From a virus: a stretch of 36,032 bases of DNA. The notes under the pieces are model-generated. The model was not told the origin of the DNA. It did not search any database and saw only the letters and a list, made by a program, of their open reading frames with translations. This document shows positions 22,059 through 31,540 of this stretch, in pieces. Made by a program: the position numbers and the translations under genes. Positions within the stretch are counted from its first letter, which is position 1. Every line of letters begins with the position of its first letter. Where the stretch lies: positions 1 to 36,032 of IMG/VR virus record IMGVR_UViG_3300048135_000037; one strand, 5' to 3'.

Positions 22059-23616
22059 TTTTAATATCATACCTCCTGACCTATCTCAGAAGGAAAGAGC
22101 GCTAGAGCTTGCAAAGAAAGACATAGTTACTTTTGGACAAATGTTTTTACCAGAAGACTTTATGAAATCAACTCCTTCTCCTTACCAGTATGAATTAAGT
22201 GATATATTACTAGGAGACGAAAAGCGTGTTTGTATCATACTTCCTAGAGGACATGCAAAGTCTACTTTAGCTAAGACTGCTTTATTGCATCAACTATACT
22301 TTGCTCCTCCAGAAAAGAAACAATTTATAGCGTGGGTGTCAGAAGAACAATCTCAGGCTATTGACCATATTAAATACATACAAAATCACATTGATGTAAA
22401 TCCTGCATTACAATATTATTTTGGAGACTTGAAAGGAAGTAAGTGGACAGAGAAAGAATTTACCACTGCTAGAGGAGATAGAATCATAGCAAAAGGTACA
22501 AGTCAAAGATTGCGTGGTCGTTCACAGTTAGGACTGCGTTATACAAACATAATTCTTGACGACTTCGAGTCAGAATTAAACACGAAAACACCAGATAGAA
22601 GGAGAGAGATAAAAGAATGGGTAATGTCTACAGTAGAACCCGCACTAGAAAACTCCAAAGAAAACGAAGGGTCAATATGGCTTATTGGTACAATAGTCCA
22701 CTACGACTCTTTTCTTCAAGGCGTATATGATGGATGGCTAGATGCTGAAAAACAAGGAAGAAAGTCTGCTTGGCAAGTATTGTACAAGAAAGCTATAGTA
22801 GACGATGTTCCTTTATGGCCTAGTTATTTTACAAAAGAAAAACTTATGGACATAAGAAGAAGGTTCACAGAAATGGGATTAGTACATAAGTTTGCTCAAG
22901 AATACCTGAATGAAGCAAGAGATTTAGAAAGTGCTAAATTTCATATAGATAGACTAAACTATTATCAAGGAGAGCTGGTTAGTAAAAACGGATTTAACTA
23001 TATGATGGTTGATGAGTCTGCTATTCCTGTTAATGTATACATGGGAGTTGATTTAGCTTACGAGTCAAATGCCAGAAGCGATTATCAGGTTATAATGACT
23101 ATTGCTATGGATAGAGATAGGAATGTATATGTTGTTGATTACTACAGAGAACATTCTCCTTTGTATAATATGCCTAAAACAATTGTTGATATGGCAAGAA
23201 GATACCACCCAGTAAGAAGAGTTAACGTTGAGAAAGTCGGAGCTCAGGGATTGGTGAAAGATTATGTAAATCAACTGGCTGGTAAAGATAGAAAACTAGC
23301 TCCTGGATTATCTCAAGGAATAAGACCTCCTCATGGAATTAAAAAAGAAGATAGATTAGAAGCTCTTTTATGTCCTATAGTAAATAGAAGAAAGTTGTTT
23401 ATAAAGAAAGAACATGCAAACCTTGTAGATGAGATGTTTGAATTTCCAAAAGGTAGAAATGATGACCTTCTTGACGGTCTTTGGTATGCAGTTACAACAG
23501 CTAAGCCTCCTAAAAGTGGAGCAATAGACTCTGATAAATTAGAAGACAAGATAACTAAATTAGAAGAAAGTCGTACTAAAAGAGTCGTTAATTGGGTTAC
23601 TGGACAGAAAATATAA
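22030..23616 (+). CDS. terL: Terminase large subunit
   Basis: A 528-residue packaging ATPase-nuclease. The motor has Walker A LPRGHAKST (71-79) and Walker B NIILDDFE with Asp177/178. The RNase-H-like nuclease has GVDLAYES (Asp341), NVEKVGAQ (Glu401) and RNDDLLDG (Asp478/479/482). It pumps DNA into the prohead and cuts the concatemer. It overlaps the GGCT gene by 29 bp and is followed by a promoter and then the portal gene. Confidence 0.95.
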   Translation: MKKNTKKPDNFNIIPPDLSQKERALELAKKDIVTFGQMFLPEDFMKSTPSPYQYELSDILLGDEKRVCIILPRGHAKSTLAKTALLHQLYFAPPEKKQFIAWVSEEQSQAIDHIKYIQNHIDVNPALQYYFGDLKGSKWTEKEFTTARGDRIIAKGTSQRLRGRSQLGLRYTNIILDDFESELNTKTPDRRREIKEWVMSTVEPALENSKENEGSIWLIGTIVHYDSFLQGVYDGWLDAEKQGRKSAWQVLYKKAIVDDVPLWPSYFTKEKLMDIRRRFTEMGLVHKFAQEYLNEARDLESAKFHIDRLNYYQGELVSKNGFNYMMVDESAIPVNVYMGVDLAYESNARSDYQVIMTIAMDRDRNVYVVDYYREHSPLYNMPKTIVDMARRYHPVRRVNVEKVGAQGLVKDYVNQLAGKDRKLAPGLSQGIRPPHGIKKEDRLEALLCPIVNRRKLFIKKEHANLVDEMFEFPKGRNDDLLDGLWYAVTTAKPPKSGAIDSDKLEDKITKLEESRTKRVVNWVTGQKI

Positions 23617-23624
23617 AATTTCTC

Positions 23625-23654
23625 TTGACTTTAGTAGACAAAAATCTTTATTTT
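23625..23654 (+). promoter_or_regulatory. Possible promoter for the head genes
   Basis: TTGACT (23625-23630), an 18-bp spacer and TATTTT (23649-23654) lie in the 63-bp gap before the portal gene, whose GGGAG is at 23672-23676. It would allow strong separate expression of portal, scaffold and capsid. Confidence 0.4.
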
Positions 23655-23679
23655 TAGACTAAAAACTAATTGGGAGTAT

Positions 23680-25683
23680 ATGGCTAATTACGACGAAAAT
23701 AAATCAAAGCCGCAAATCACAAAAGAATTATTTAGGCGATGGAGAGATGCAAGGCAACAATGGGATGCCGAAGCTAGAAATGCAGTAGACTTTACTTTAG
23801 GTAATCATTACACTAAAGATGAATCAGATGCTTTACAATCTGTAGGGCAAGCTGACTTTGTTATAGATAGAGTATATGCTGCTGTAGATAAATTAAAATC
23901 ATTGCTTACAGCTAGACCTGCTAGGTTTTCTGCTATTGCTAGAGAAGATTCTGATAGCAAACTTTCTAATGTATGGAAAACAATACTTGAATACGTTTGG
24001 GATATTTCAAACGGAGATTCTACTTTTAAGCAAGTTGTTCACGATTATGCTGTTACTGGACTAGGATATATGTATGTATATGTCGACCCTGAATCCGATT
24101 ATGGAAGGGGCGAAGTCAAATATACGCACGTAGACCCTTTTAGGGTATATGTAGACCCAGCGTCAAGAGATAGATTTTTTAATGACGCATCTGGAATTAT
24201 ATTGTCTACTTTTTTAACCAAACAGCAAGTTTTAGACCTTTATCCTCAACTGGATGAAATGATTGACAATATAGAAGTTGGAGTTAATTCCTTATATGGA
24301 GAAGATTATCCAACATCTACTTTAAAAAACAGTAACAATGTTTTAACTCCAGCTGAAGCAAAAGACCTTGATTATAATGTAAATCAAAAATATCAAATAC
24401 TTGATAGGTTTTATAAAGTAAAAGTTCCTTATTATAGACTATTTAATACCGTGTCTGGTCAAGAAAAAATTATTGACCCAGAAGTATATGCAGAAATACT
24501 TCAAGAAGAAGAAAATGTAAAAGCTTTAGAAAGCGGTGCTATACAAGTAGAAGAAATACAACAAACAAGAATTGCTCAATGCAGTAGCATTGGAGATACT
24601 TTACTTTATGAGCGTATTCTTAACACTGATATATATCCAATTGTTCCATTTACAAACATTTGGACTAATACTCCCTATCCAAAATCAGATGTGAACAAGG
24701 TTAAAGACTCTCAAAGACTTTTAAATAAGTTATTTTCTCTAACCTTGTCACACGCTCAATCTGCAGCTGGATTAAAACTTTTAATTCCAGAAGGAAGTGT
24801 TGATAATGTTGGTCAGTTAGAAAAAGATTGGGCTAATCCAAATGCGGTTATTGAATATAATCCAGAATTTGGAGAGCCACACTACCCTCAACCAGCTCCT
24901 TTAACTAGCGAGTTTTATTATTTAATTGATAGGGTAGAAAAATATATAGATTTAAATTTTGGTATACCTGAATTATTACAAGGATTTAAAGACGGAGGTC
25001 CAGAGACTGTTAGAGGTACAATGCTTTTATCAGAAATGGGTGAGTCTAGAGGTAAATCAAAATTAAGAGATATTGAAGCAAGTTTATCAAAAGTTGGTCA
25101 AGTAGTTTATAATTTATGTAAAGACCACTATAGATTTGCAAAAACATTTAGAATTGTACAACCAAATAACGATATTACTGAATTTTCAGTTAATATGAGA
25201 CTGTATGATGATAAGCGAAAAGAAATGATGACTATTGAAAATGATATTCAATTAGGTCAACATGACATTCGAATTATATCAGGTTCAACTTTGCCAAGCA
25301 ATAAGGTAGCAGAATATAATATGTACCTTGATGCCTATAAGTTAGGTCTGGTAGATGATGTTGAGGTTTTGAAGAAAAGCGAAATCTTTGACAAAGAAGG
25401 TGTTCTTCAAAGAAAAGGAAGTATGGCACAAATGCAACAGTATATTACACAGCTTGAAAATCAAGTAAAGAAACTAAGTGGTGATTTACAAACGTCTGAA
25501 CGTGAGCAGGTATCTGCTAGAAAACGAACAGAAGTTGAGAAGTTTAAATCTACATTAAATGAGATTTCTTCTTCCACTAAGGTTAAAGAAAAAGAAAAGG
25601 TAATGCAGCTAGGTAATTTGGTAGACCAAATGGGACAATCTTTGGAGACTGAAGAAAATAACAATCGTGGTTCAGAGTCTTAG
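23680..25683 (+). CDS. Portal protein (head-tail connector)
   Basis: A 667-residue protein. The order terminase, portal, scaffold, capsid and the content of residues 1-200 support a podovirus/P22-like portal: a helical start with WRDARQQWDAEARNAVDF, then DFVIDRVYAAVDKLKSLLTARPARF, GLGYMYVYVDP and HVDPFRVYVDP. It forms the dodecameric DNA gate at one capsid vertex. A C-terminal coiled coil (MAQMQQYITQLENQVKKLSG onward) probably makes the barrel or contacts the scaffold. GGGAG precedes the ATG. Confidence 0.9.
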   Translation: MANYDENKSKPQITKELFRRWRDARQQWDAEARNAVDFTLGNHYTKDESDALQSVGQADFVIDRVYAAVDKLKSLLTARPARFSAIAREDSDSKLSNVWKTILEYVWDISNGDSTFKQVVHDYAVTGLGYMYVYVDPESDYGRGEVKYTHVDPFRVYVDPASRDRFFNDASGIILSTFLTKQQVLDLYPQLDEMIDNIEVGVNSLYGEDYPTSTLKNSNNVLTPAEAKDLDYNVNQKYQILDRFYKVKVPYYRLFNTVSGQEKIIDPEVYAEILQEEENVKALESGAIQVEEIQQTRIAQCSSIGDTLLYERILNTDIYPIVPFTNIWTNTPYPKSDVNKVKDSQRLLNKLFSLTLSHAQSAAGLKLLIPEGSVDNVGQLEKDWANPNAVIEYNPEFGEPHYPQPAPLTSEFYYLIDRVEKYIDLNFGIPELLQGFKDGGPETVRGTMLLSEMGESRGKSKLRDIEASLSKVGQVVYNLCKDHYRFAKTFRIVQPNNDITEFSVNMRLYDDKRKEMMTIENDIQLGQHDIRIISGSTLPSNKVAEYNMYLDAYKLGLVDDVEVLKKSEIFDKEGVLQRKGSMAQMQQYITQLENQVKKLSGDLQTSEREQVSARKRTEVEKFKSTLNEISSSTKVKEKEKVMQLGNLVDQMGQSLETEENNNRGSES

Positions 25684-25707
25684 ACTAAATCACGAAAGGA
25701 GAAAAAC

Positions 25708-26478
25708 ATGGCAATTGAACAAGAACAACAACAGGTTGAAAAGAAAGACCCAATTGTGGATTCTGTGGTGGAACAAACAGTTTCATTACAAGAAGAAGCC
25801 GTAGAAGAAGGTGTGGAAGCATCTGAAGCTGTAGACTGGGAACAAGAAGCTAAAAAGTTTCAATCTATGTACGATAAGAAGACAGCAGAGCATGAGAATC
25901 TTACAAGAGAGTCGCAAGACTTACTTCAGTTAAGAAGCGCATTATCTGAAAAACCCGAATTAGTAGATATGATTGAAAAAGGACTTTCTGGAGAATCAGT
26001 TGAGGGCAAAGAATCGGAGGGAAGTACAACCCCAGAAAACTTTGACCCTTGGGACGCCTATTACAAGCCAGAATCAGAGTCTTACAAATTTAGAGTAGGA
26101 CAAGAAAAACAGCTTGTACACGAAACAGTAGATAATGAGTTAGCTAAACTACAGAATCAAATGGCGATGAATAACTTAAAAACAGAATTGGTTTCAGAAC
26201 ATAATCTTGGAAAAGATGATGCCGAAAGATTTTTACAATTTGCAACAACACCAAAAGCTAACCTTCCTATTGAAACACTTATTAAAGTGTGGAAAGAAAA
26301 TGAAGGCAAAGGTGCGAAAGTAAGTGAAAATATGGAAGCAGTAAAGAAAACTAAATCAATTCCTAAACCAGCAGGTGTGCTTCAGGGTGGCGAACAACCA
26401 CAAAAATCTGAGGCTGACCAAGTATGGGATAGAGTTATGAGCGCTGGGACTCGTGGTAGGCTAACTAAACAATCATAA
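25708..26478 (+). CDS. Capsid scaffolding protein
   Basis: A 256-residue, strongly acidic, Gln/Glu-rich, mostly helical protein between portal and major capsid genes, preceded by AAAGGAGA. A central coiled coil (about 45-90) and a basic C-terminus (residues 215-256, KKTKSIPKPAG onward) are typical of scaffolds, whose C-terminus binds the shell. No protease motif is visible. Confidence 0.85.
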   Translation: MAIEQEQQQVEKKDPIVDSVVEQTVSLQEEAVEEGVEASEAVDWEQEAKKFQSMYDKKTAEHENLTRESQDLLQLRSALSEKPELVDMIEKGLSGESVEGKESEGSTTPENFDPWDAYYKPESESYKFRVGQEKQLVHETVDNELAKLQNQMAMNNLKTELVSEHNLGKDDAERFLQFATTPKANLPIETLIKVWKENEGKGAKVSENMEAVKKTKSIPKPAGVLQGGEQPQKSEADQVWDRVMSAGTRGRLTKQS

Positions 26479-26495
26479 ATAGTTAGGAGACTAAA

Positions 26496-27872
26496 ATGGC
26501 TATAAATAGCGGAATACTTAAAGCTTCCGACATTACAGCTTCAACAACAAGTGCTGGTTACGGGCAGGCCCCAGACCAAAGAAAACTGTATGATTTCTCT
26601 GATAGAGTTGCAGAATTAACTCCAGAAGAATCACCTTTTTTCACCTACTTGGCTAATGTTTCTAAAGTTGCGACTGATGATAATGTTTTCAGATTTCTTG
26701 AAAACAGAAGTCAAATCAATCACACAGATAGAAGCTTTTTATTAGCAGATGACGTTAATGGCGGAGCAGCAGTTTCTAAAGACGTAGTTTACTCATTTAA
26801 AGTTGACACAGCTTCAGCAGGAGCGGTTAACTTTCTTACCAAAGGAATGGTATTTGCAGTAAACACTTTAGACGACGCAAACGGTTATACTCAAGCTATT
26901 GTAAGAGTTGAATCTGGACCATCAGCTGGTTCAGCAGATTCAACCTTCCAAGGTAGAGTAATTGGTCTATCTGATGCTAATACAGCAACTGGTTATAACG
27001 TGCTTTCAAACAATGATACTTGCCAAATTATTGGTACATCATTTGAAGAAGGAACAGCATCACCAGATACTTTTTCAGATAGTCTAGACGACGGATTTGG
27101 TTATACACAAATCTTTAAAACAGCTTGTGAACTAACAAACACAGCAATCGCAACACGTCATCGTGGATATGCGAATGAGTTTGATAGAATATGGGCTCAG
27201 AAATTACGCGAGCACAAAATTGACATTGAAAGAGCTATGCTCTTCGGTCAAAAAGCTCGTTACCAAGGCGTTCAGTATACTGAAGGTCTAGTAGGAAATA
27301 TCTTAAAGAATGTAGCACCTGAAAAAACAGATGCTAATGCATTAGCTTATTCTTCTGGTAAAGCTTACCATAGAAGTATTGAAAAAGCTAATTTAACTTA
27401 CGATAAATTACTATCAGACTTAGAGGTTATATTTGACCCAGCAAGAGGCGGAGCAAGTGAAAAACTTGTTATGGCTTCTTTACCTGTAATTTCATTCTTT
27501 AACAAGATGGGCGATGGAGCATTTATTGATGCATCTATTGGTCAATCAGCAAGTCCTTACAGAGTAAATATGGATAACGTAGAAGGTGCTTTTGGACACA
27601 AATTAATGGAAATTAATACTGTGCACGGAAGTATGTTCTTAGTTAAACAGCCTTTATTTAGAGGAATGGCAAAAGGATTTATGTTAATGGCTGATATGAG
27701 TCAGTTAGCATACAGACCTTTAGTAGGTAACGGTATTAACCGTGATACTCAAATCATGACAAATGTACAAAGTGCAGATGAAGATTTGAGAAAAGACATG
27801 ATTCTTACAGAAGCAGGTCTTGAAATCACATTACCAGAATCTCATGCTCTTTACAACGTGGAGGGAATTTAA
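26496..27872 (+). CDS. Major capsid protein (HK97-fold)
   Basis: A 458-residue protein with GGAG before the ATG. The N-terminal ELTPEESPFFTYLANVSK, the middle ERAMLFGQKA (spine-helix region) and the C-terminal GMAKGFMLMADMSQLAYRPL follow the SU10/DUF5309-type capsid pattern. A beta-rich insertion (about residues 85-195, SFKVDTASAGAVNFLTKGMV to GYNVLSNNDTC) probably forms an external loop or spike. Codon use is richer in C-ending codons than neighbours, as expected for a highly expressed gene. Confidence 0.93.
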   Translation: MAINSGILKASDITASTTSAGYGQAPDQRKLYDFSDRVAELTPEESPFFTYLANVSKVATDDNVFRFLENRSQINHTDRSFLLADDVNGGAAVSKDVVYSFKVDTASAGAVNFLTKGMVFAVNTLDDANGYTQAIVRVESGPSAGSADSTFQGRVIGLSDANTATGYNVLSNNDTCQIIGTSFEEGTASPDTFSDSLDDGFGYTQIFKTACELTNTAIATRHRGYANEFDRIWAQKLREHKIDIERAMLFGQKARYQGVQYTEGLVGNILKNVAPEKTDANALAYSSGKAYHRSIEKANLTYDKLLSDLEVIFDPARGGASEKLVMASLPVISFFNKMGDGAFIDASIGQSASPYRVNMDNVEGAFGHKLMEINTVHGSMFLVKQPLFRGMAKGFMLMADMSQLAYRPLVGNGINRDTQIMTNVQSADEDLRKDMILTEAGLEITLPESHALYNVEGI

Positions 27873-27873
27873 G

Positions 27874-28335
27874 ATGAAGACAGATAGAATCAACGAAAAT
27901 AGTGGTGCATACGGTTCAGCTAACAGAGATGTTGTGCTTGTTCCAGATGCAGCTACTTATACAATTTTAGCAGAAGACTCAGGCATAATTCACGTTTGTC
28001 CTGACCTTACTGCAGATATTGTAATTACACTACCAGCAGAAGAAATCGGATTAAGTTACGAATTCTGGTATGGTGGTGCAGCAGCAGACGTTCAAGACTG
28101 GCAATTTGACACTGGCGCAGATGCAAACTACTTTGTAGGTGGCTTAGCACACAGTGATGTTGACGGTGAATTAACTGCAGTAGTATACTCAGATGGAAAC
28201 AGTAACTCAAAAGTTAGTGTTTTAACACCTGAAAGTGGTACTATGGTTAAATTCGTTTGTGATGGTACAAAATGGTATTTAAACGGAACAGTTGTTTCGG
28301 CTACAAATACTGCAATTGTATTTGCTGACCAGTAA
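27874..28335 (+). CDS. Putative capsid decoration or head-stabilising protein
   Basis: A 153-residue beta-rich protein from the ATG at 27874, which has GGAGGGA upstream (an in-frame ATG inside the capsid gene is rejected). Alternating strands (DVVLVPDAATYTILAEDSGI, ADIVITLPAEE, MVKFVCDGTKWYLNG) suggest a jelly-roll or similar surface fold. It follows the capsid gene after one base and shares its style, so an abundant head protein is likely; identity inferred. Confidence 0.7.
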   Translation: MKTDRINENSGAYGSANRDVVLVPDAATYTILAEDSGIIHVCPDLTADIVITLPAEEIGLSYEFWYGGAAADVQDWQFDTGADANYFVGGLAHSDVDGELTAVVYSDGNSNSKVSVLTPESGTMVKFVCDGTKWYLNGTVVSATNTAIVFADQ

Positions 28336-28355
28336 TAATAGTTATTAGGTACTAT

Positions 28356-28376
28356 GGAGTGAGCTAGTCTCACTCC
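28356..28376 (+). terminator. Hairpin after capsid genes
   Basis: GGAGTGAG-CTAGT-CTCACTCC forms a perfect 8-bp stem with a 5-nt loop 20 bases after the decoration-protein stop. A T-rich stretch begins only about 20 bases later, so it may be a weak terminator or an mRNA 3'-end stabiliser for the abundant capsid message. Confidence 0.5.
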
Positions 28377-28415
28377 GAAACCTATAAAGAATTTTAAAAA
28401 TAATAGGAGAATAAA

Positions 28416-28607
28416 ATGGCGAATTTTAATACAACTACAAAAGTTATTATTAACGATATGTCAGCTGGAGATAGCAGCGTATCTGGTTCTTTAGCTAAAG
28501 AAATAAATGACTATATAGAGACTATTGACGATGCAAAGCTTGTAGATATTAAAGCTGTTAGGCTTGACTTAAGTAGAGTTGCTTACATTGTAATTACTAA
28601 AGATTAA
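28416..28607 (+). CDS. Small hypothetical structural-region protein
   Basis: A 63-residue protein with AGGAG before the ATG, mixed alpha/beta (TKVIINDMSAG, then a helix KEINDYIETIDDAK and strand VAYIVITK). It ends TAATGG, overlapping the next start. Unknown. Confidence 0.7.
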   Translation: MANFNTTTKVIINDMSAGDSSVSGSLAKEINDYIETIDDAKLVDIKAVRLDLSRVAYIVITKD

Positions 28608-28855
28608 TGGCTAATTGTCAACATTGTAATGAGCCAAATCCTGAGGGAATGTTTAACTGCACCTCTTGCGGTCAAAGAGCGGCAGCACCTAGATGGAGTA
28701 CTCAATTTGTTGTAAGGGAAAACAATCCTTTTGCAACAGCTATTAGAAAAGACCAAATTGATATTAATACTATATCCCAAGAAGAGGGAATGAAAAAGCT
28801 CAAAGAAGGAGCTTCTAAAGTCTCTCGTAAGGGACCAAGACAAAGGATATTATAA
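28607..28855 (+). CDS. Zinc-ribbon protein in tail region
   Basis: An 82-residue protein beginning MANCQHCNEPNPEGMFNCTSC: two CxxC pairs (4/7 and 18/21) spaced as in small zinc ribbons. A basic tail ends RKGPRQRIL. Overlaps neighbours at both ends (TAATG). Possibly a virion nucleic-acid-binding or assembly factor. Confidence 0.75.
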   Translation: MANCQHCNEPNPEGMFNCTSCGQRAAAPRWSTQFVVRENNPFATAIRKDQIDINTISQEEGMKKLKEGASKVSRKGPRQRIL

Positions 28856-28974
28856 TGCCAATGGTAAATGGAAAAAATTATGCTTATACAGAGGAAGGCA
28901 TAAAAAAAGCAACTAAAGCAGCTAAAAAAGCTGGTAAAAAAGTTTCATACAAAAAAAATACAAAGAAGAAATAA
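28855..28974 (+). CDS. Tiny Lys-rich protein
   Basis: A 39-residue protein (MPMVNGKNYAYTEEGIKKA, then Lys/Ala repeats). It starts and ends in TAATG overlaps. The YTEEG-plus-poly-Lys form is common among small DNA-condensing or virion proteins; no enzymatic role. Confidence 0.65.
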   Translation: MPMVNGKNYAYTEEGIKKATKAAKKAGKKVSYKKNTKKK

Positions 28975-29141
28975 TGGCTAAAAAGAAAAAACGCGCAACT
29001 GGTAAGCCTACACCGACTAACCCAAGCAAGTGGTCTTATTATATATCACAAGCAAAGAAAAAGTTTGATGTATATCCAAGTGCTTATGCAAATGCTTGGG
29101 CATCTAAGCAATACAAAAAAGCTGGAGGCGGTTGGAAGTAA
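28974..29141 (+). CDS. Small basic protein
   Basis: A 55-residue protein with a basic start (MAKKKKRATGKPTPTNPSKW) and a KKKFDVYPSAYANAWASK motif followed by GGGW. TAATG overlaps at both ends. The aromatic FDVYPSAYANAW pattern recurs in phage late regions; function unknown. Confidence 0.7.
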   Translation: MAKKKKRATGKPTPTNPSKWSYYISQAKKKFDVYPSAYANAWASKQYKKAGGGWK

Positions 29142-29413
29142 TGGCCTACAGGGGCGGACTTAGAAAGTGGTTTAGCGAGGACTGGGTTGATATCGGTTCT
29201 AAGAAAAAAGGCGGAGGACATAAAAAGTGTGGACGTAAAAAAGCTAAGGGAAGTAAAAGGAAATACCCTAAGTGTGTTCCTGCTTCTAAAGCAGCAAGTA
29301 TGAGCGCCTCACAAAAAAAGAGTGCAGTAAGAAGAAAAAGAGCAAAGAAACAAGGAGTTGGTGGTAAACCGACGAATGTAAGAACTTTTACTAGAAGAAA
29401 GAAGAAGAAATGA
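29141..29413 (+). CDS. Small basic DUF5872-like protein
   Basis: A 90-residue, very basic protein. I use the ATG at 29141, which overlaps the preceding TAA. GLRKWFSEDWVDIGSKKKGG, then CGRKKAKGSKRKYPKC and a SMSASQKKSAVRRKR segment match small phage proteins with a conserved Cys pair and basic tail, recalled as DUF5872. Probably binds nucleic acid in or near the particle. Confidence 0.75.
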   Translation: MAYRGGLRKWFSEDWVDIGSKKKGGGHKKCGRKKAKGSKRKYPKCVPASKAASMSASQKKSAVRRKRAKKQGVGGKPTNVRTFTRRKKKK

Positions 29414-29553
29414 GAAGACCAGCGTTTGGGACACAAGTTAGAATATCTAACGGAAAGAAGAAGACAAGACAAGGTCTTAGTAAAAATACTAAGTATGGGA
29501 ATAAATTGAGTAATAAAAATTATACAAAAAAGTATAGAGGACAAGGAAGATAA
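29410..29553 (+). CDS. Tiny basic protein
   Basis: A 47-residue Lys/Arg/Asn-rich protein starting in an ATGA overlap and ending in a TAATG overlap with the large structural gene. The sequence MRRPAFGTQVRISNGKKK is followed by a disordered basic tail. Unknown. Confidence 0.65.
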   Translation: MRRPAFGTQVRISNGKKKTRQGLSKNTKYGNKLSNKNYTKKYRGQGR

Positions 29554-31199
29554 TGGCTGATTTTAAAACAAGAGTAGATGATTTGACAGGCTTTGGTAGC
29601 ACTGATGATGTTGCTATAGTAGACTGGCTTACTGCTGGCGCTAGAGAAATCATTGATGTTTTACCAATGTCTAAATTAGAAAGAATGTCAGAGGTAGAAG
29701 AATTTACAGGAAACACTCCTGTTGAAGACAAAAAAATATTAGATGTCTTAAGAAAAGACGAGAATAATAGTAGCATATTAATGCCTTGCAGGGAGATAAA
29801 TGCTAGCCAATCTGGTAGAGCTTCAGATTCTAGTTATATGGAATTTGCTACAAGTTCTGACCCAGTATATTATTTAGAAAATAAAAGACTTTACACATTG
29901 CCAGCTAGTGCAGCAACAGATGACAGTAAATTAGTAAAAATTAATGAAGATTTTACGATACTGGCTACAGATACAAGCATACAAAACTTTCCAAAAGAAG
30001 CAACAAACGCTGTAGTGTTATATGCTTCAAGAAATGCCTTAATGAGACTAATGAATAGCTTGCAATCCAATACTTTAATAGACGACACTTCAACAGGTGC
30101 ATTAGCCCTTATGAATGCAGAGATTGATGATGTAGTTCATGATACAACTGGTTCACTTAAGTTGGCTAAAGACCAAATAGGTGCTTTTGTTACATCTATA
30201 GGTGATATAGACGATACTACAGAATTGTTTGACAGCACAAATAAAAGATTTACAGTAGTAAGAGATGCTTTAGTAAAAGCACAAGATATTATAGACAATG
30301 ATGGTTTTGGTGCTGACTTAGATGTAACAGATTTTGTTGGAGATGTAGATACAGCTTTAGGTAAAATAAATGCAAATTTAACTGATGAAGAAGCTATATT
30401 AACCGATGACCCAACTAATGGAGCTATTTCTGTAGCATTAGAAGCAATTAAAACAGGTGTAGACCAAGCAAAAGCAGCAGCAGATAAATTTCTTGCAGAC
30501 GGCTCAGATTCTGTTTTTGGAGATGAAGATACATTTTTAACTGATAACTCTCAATTAACAAGAGTAAAAGATGCTTTAGATAAAGCACAAGAAACTATTA
30601 CTGGAGACGCACCATCAAGCACTACTAGTGCAAGAGGTGCTCAGTCACAAGAAGATGTAGAGTTGGTAACTTCTGCTTTAAATATATCTCAAACAGAAAT
30701 AGCAAGAGCTCAAGCTCATTTAGCAGAATGGACCTCTATTGGAGATATGAGAGTAAAAGAAGTACAAGTGGCACTTAATGAAGCAGATGGTTATGCAAAA
30801 GAAGTGCAAGCTAGACTTGGATATGCAGCAGCTTACATAGCTGCAGCAAATGCTAGAACACAAGAAGGTTCTTCAAGAATGGCTCAAGCTAATTTAGGTG
30901 TAGCAGTAGCACAACAAGAATTACAGAGAGCAAATATAGCTATAGCAGAAATAAACTCTTTGATGGCTTCATACTCTTTAGAACTTCAAAGCGTTGCTCC
31001 TTATATGAGTGAAGTTTCAGGAAAGCTAGCAGCAGCAGCTCAATATGGTCAAGAATTTCAAGCTAGACTTACTAGAGACCAGGCTAAGTACCAGTGGTAT
31101 ACCCAACAGTATCAAATGGTAAATGCTCAGTTTCAAGAAGCATTACAATTAATAGGTATAGATAAATTAAAAATTGAACAAATGAGCGAAGGTAGATAA
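29553..31199 (+). CDS. Virion structural protein with long coiled coil
   Basis: A 548-residue protein. The N-terminus (about 1-160; DVAIVDWLTAGAREIIDVLP) is an adaptor-like mixed domain. Residues about 160-350 are acidic repeats, and 360-540 form a long Ala/Gln-rich helix (VQARLGYAAAYIAAANAR, then QQELQRANIAIAEIN) of the coiled-coil type. Such proteins sit between portal and tail genes in aquatic podoviruses as head-tail connectors or neck fibres. Starts at a TAATG overlap. Confidence 0.75.
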   Translation: MADFKTRVDDLTGFGSTDDVAIVDWLTAGAREIIDVLPMSKLERMSEVEEFTGNTPVEDKKILDVLRKDENNSSILMPCREINASQSGRASDSSYMEFATSSDPVYYLENKRLYTLPASAATDDSKLVKINEDFTILATDTSIQNFPKEATNAVVLYASRNALMRLMNSLQSNTLIDDTSTGALALMNAEIDDVVHDTTGSLKLAKDQIGAFVTSIGDIDDTTELFDSTNKRFTVVRDALVKAQDIIDNDGFGADLDVTDFVGDVDTALGKINANLTDEEAILTDDPTNGAISVALEAIKTGVDQAKAAADKFLADGSDSVFGDEDTFLTDNSQLTRVKDALDKAQETITGDAPSSTTSARGAQSQEDVELVTSALNISQTEIARAQAHLAEWTSIGDMRVKEVQVALNEADGYAKEVQARLGYAAAYIAAANARTQEGSSRMAQANLGVAVAQQELQRANIAIAEINSLMASYSLELQSVAPYMSEVSGKLAAAAQYGQEFQARLTRDQAKYQWYTQQYQMVNAQFQEALQLIGIDKLKIEQMSEGR

Positions 31200-31540
31200 T
31201 GGCAGCAATAGAATTTACAGGTAGAGAAATTTATAGTAGAGTACTACAAGCAGTTCCTGATGTATCAGAAAACTATGTAGTTAATTTAATTAATGAAGCA
31301 TTGATTGATATGGGTAGATATACTAATCAAATAGAGAATGCTAAAACAGACTTGTTGGATAACAAACTGTGGTATGATTTAGATGATAATCAGAGCATAA
31401 CAGTTAACAAGGTGTTTAGATGTTCTATTAAAAATACAAGTGGAGAGTATATAGATATTCCTAGATTAAGTAGTGGAAGAATAAAACAATTTTACAGCGA
31501 AACATCGGTAAGCAATGTATTCGCATGGAGTGAAGTATAA
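31199..31540 (+). CDS. Putative head-tail adaptor
   Basis: A 113-residue protein starting at a TAATG overlap and ending in one. Helical N-terminus (EIYSRVLQAVPDVSENYVVN) and a beta C-terminal half (SITVNKVFRCSIKN, YIDIPRLSSG). Size and place next to other connector genes fit an adaptor or closure protein; no firm family. Confidence 0.6.
   Translation: MAAIEFTGREIYSRVLQAVPDVSENYVVNLINEALIDMGRYTNQIENAKTDLLDNKLWYDLDDNQSITVNKVFRCSIKNTSGEYIDIPRLSSGRIKQFYSETSVSNVFAWSEV

Noticed and set aside
29146-29544. 132-residue leftward ORF opposite the small basic genes
   Set aside because: It is the antisense of Lys/Arg-rich genes (many TTT/CTT codons read as Phe/Leu) that have stop-start overlaps and matching families on the plus strand.
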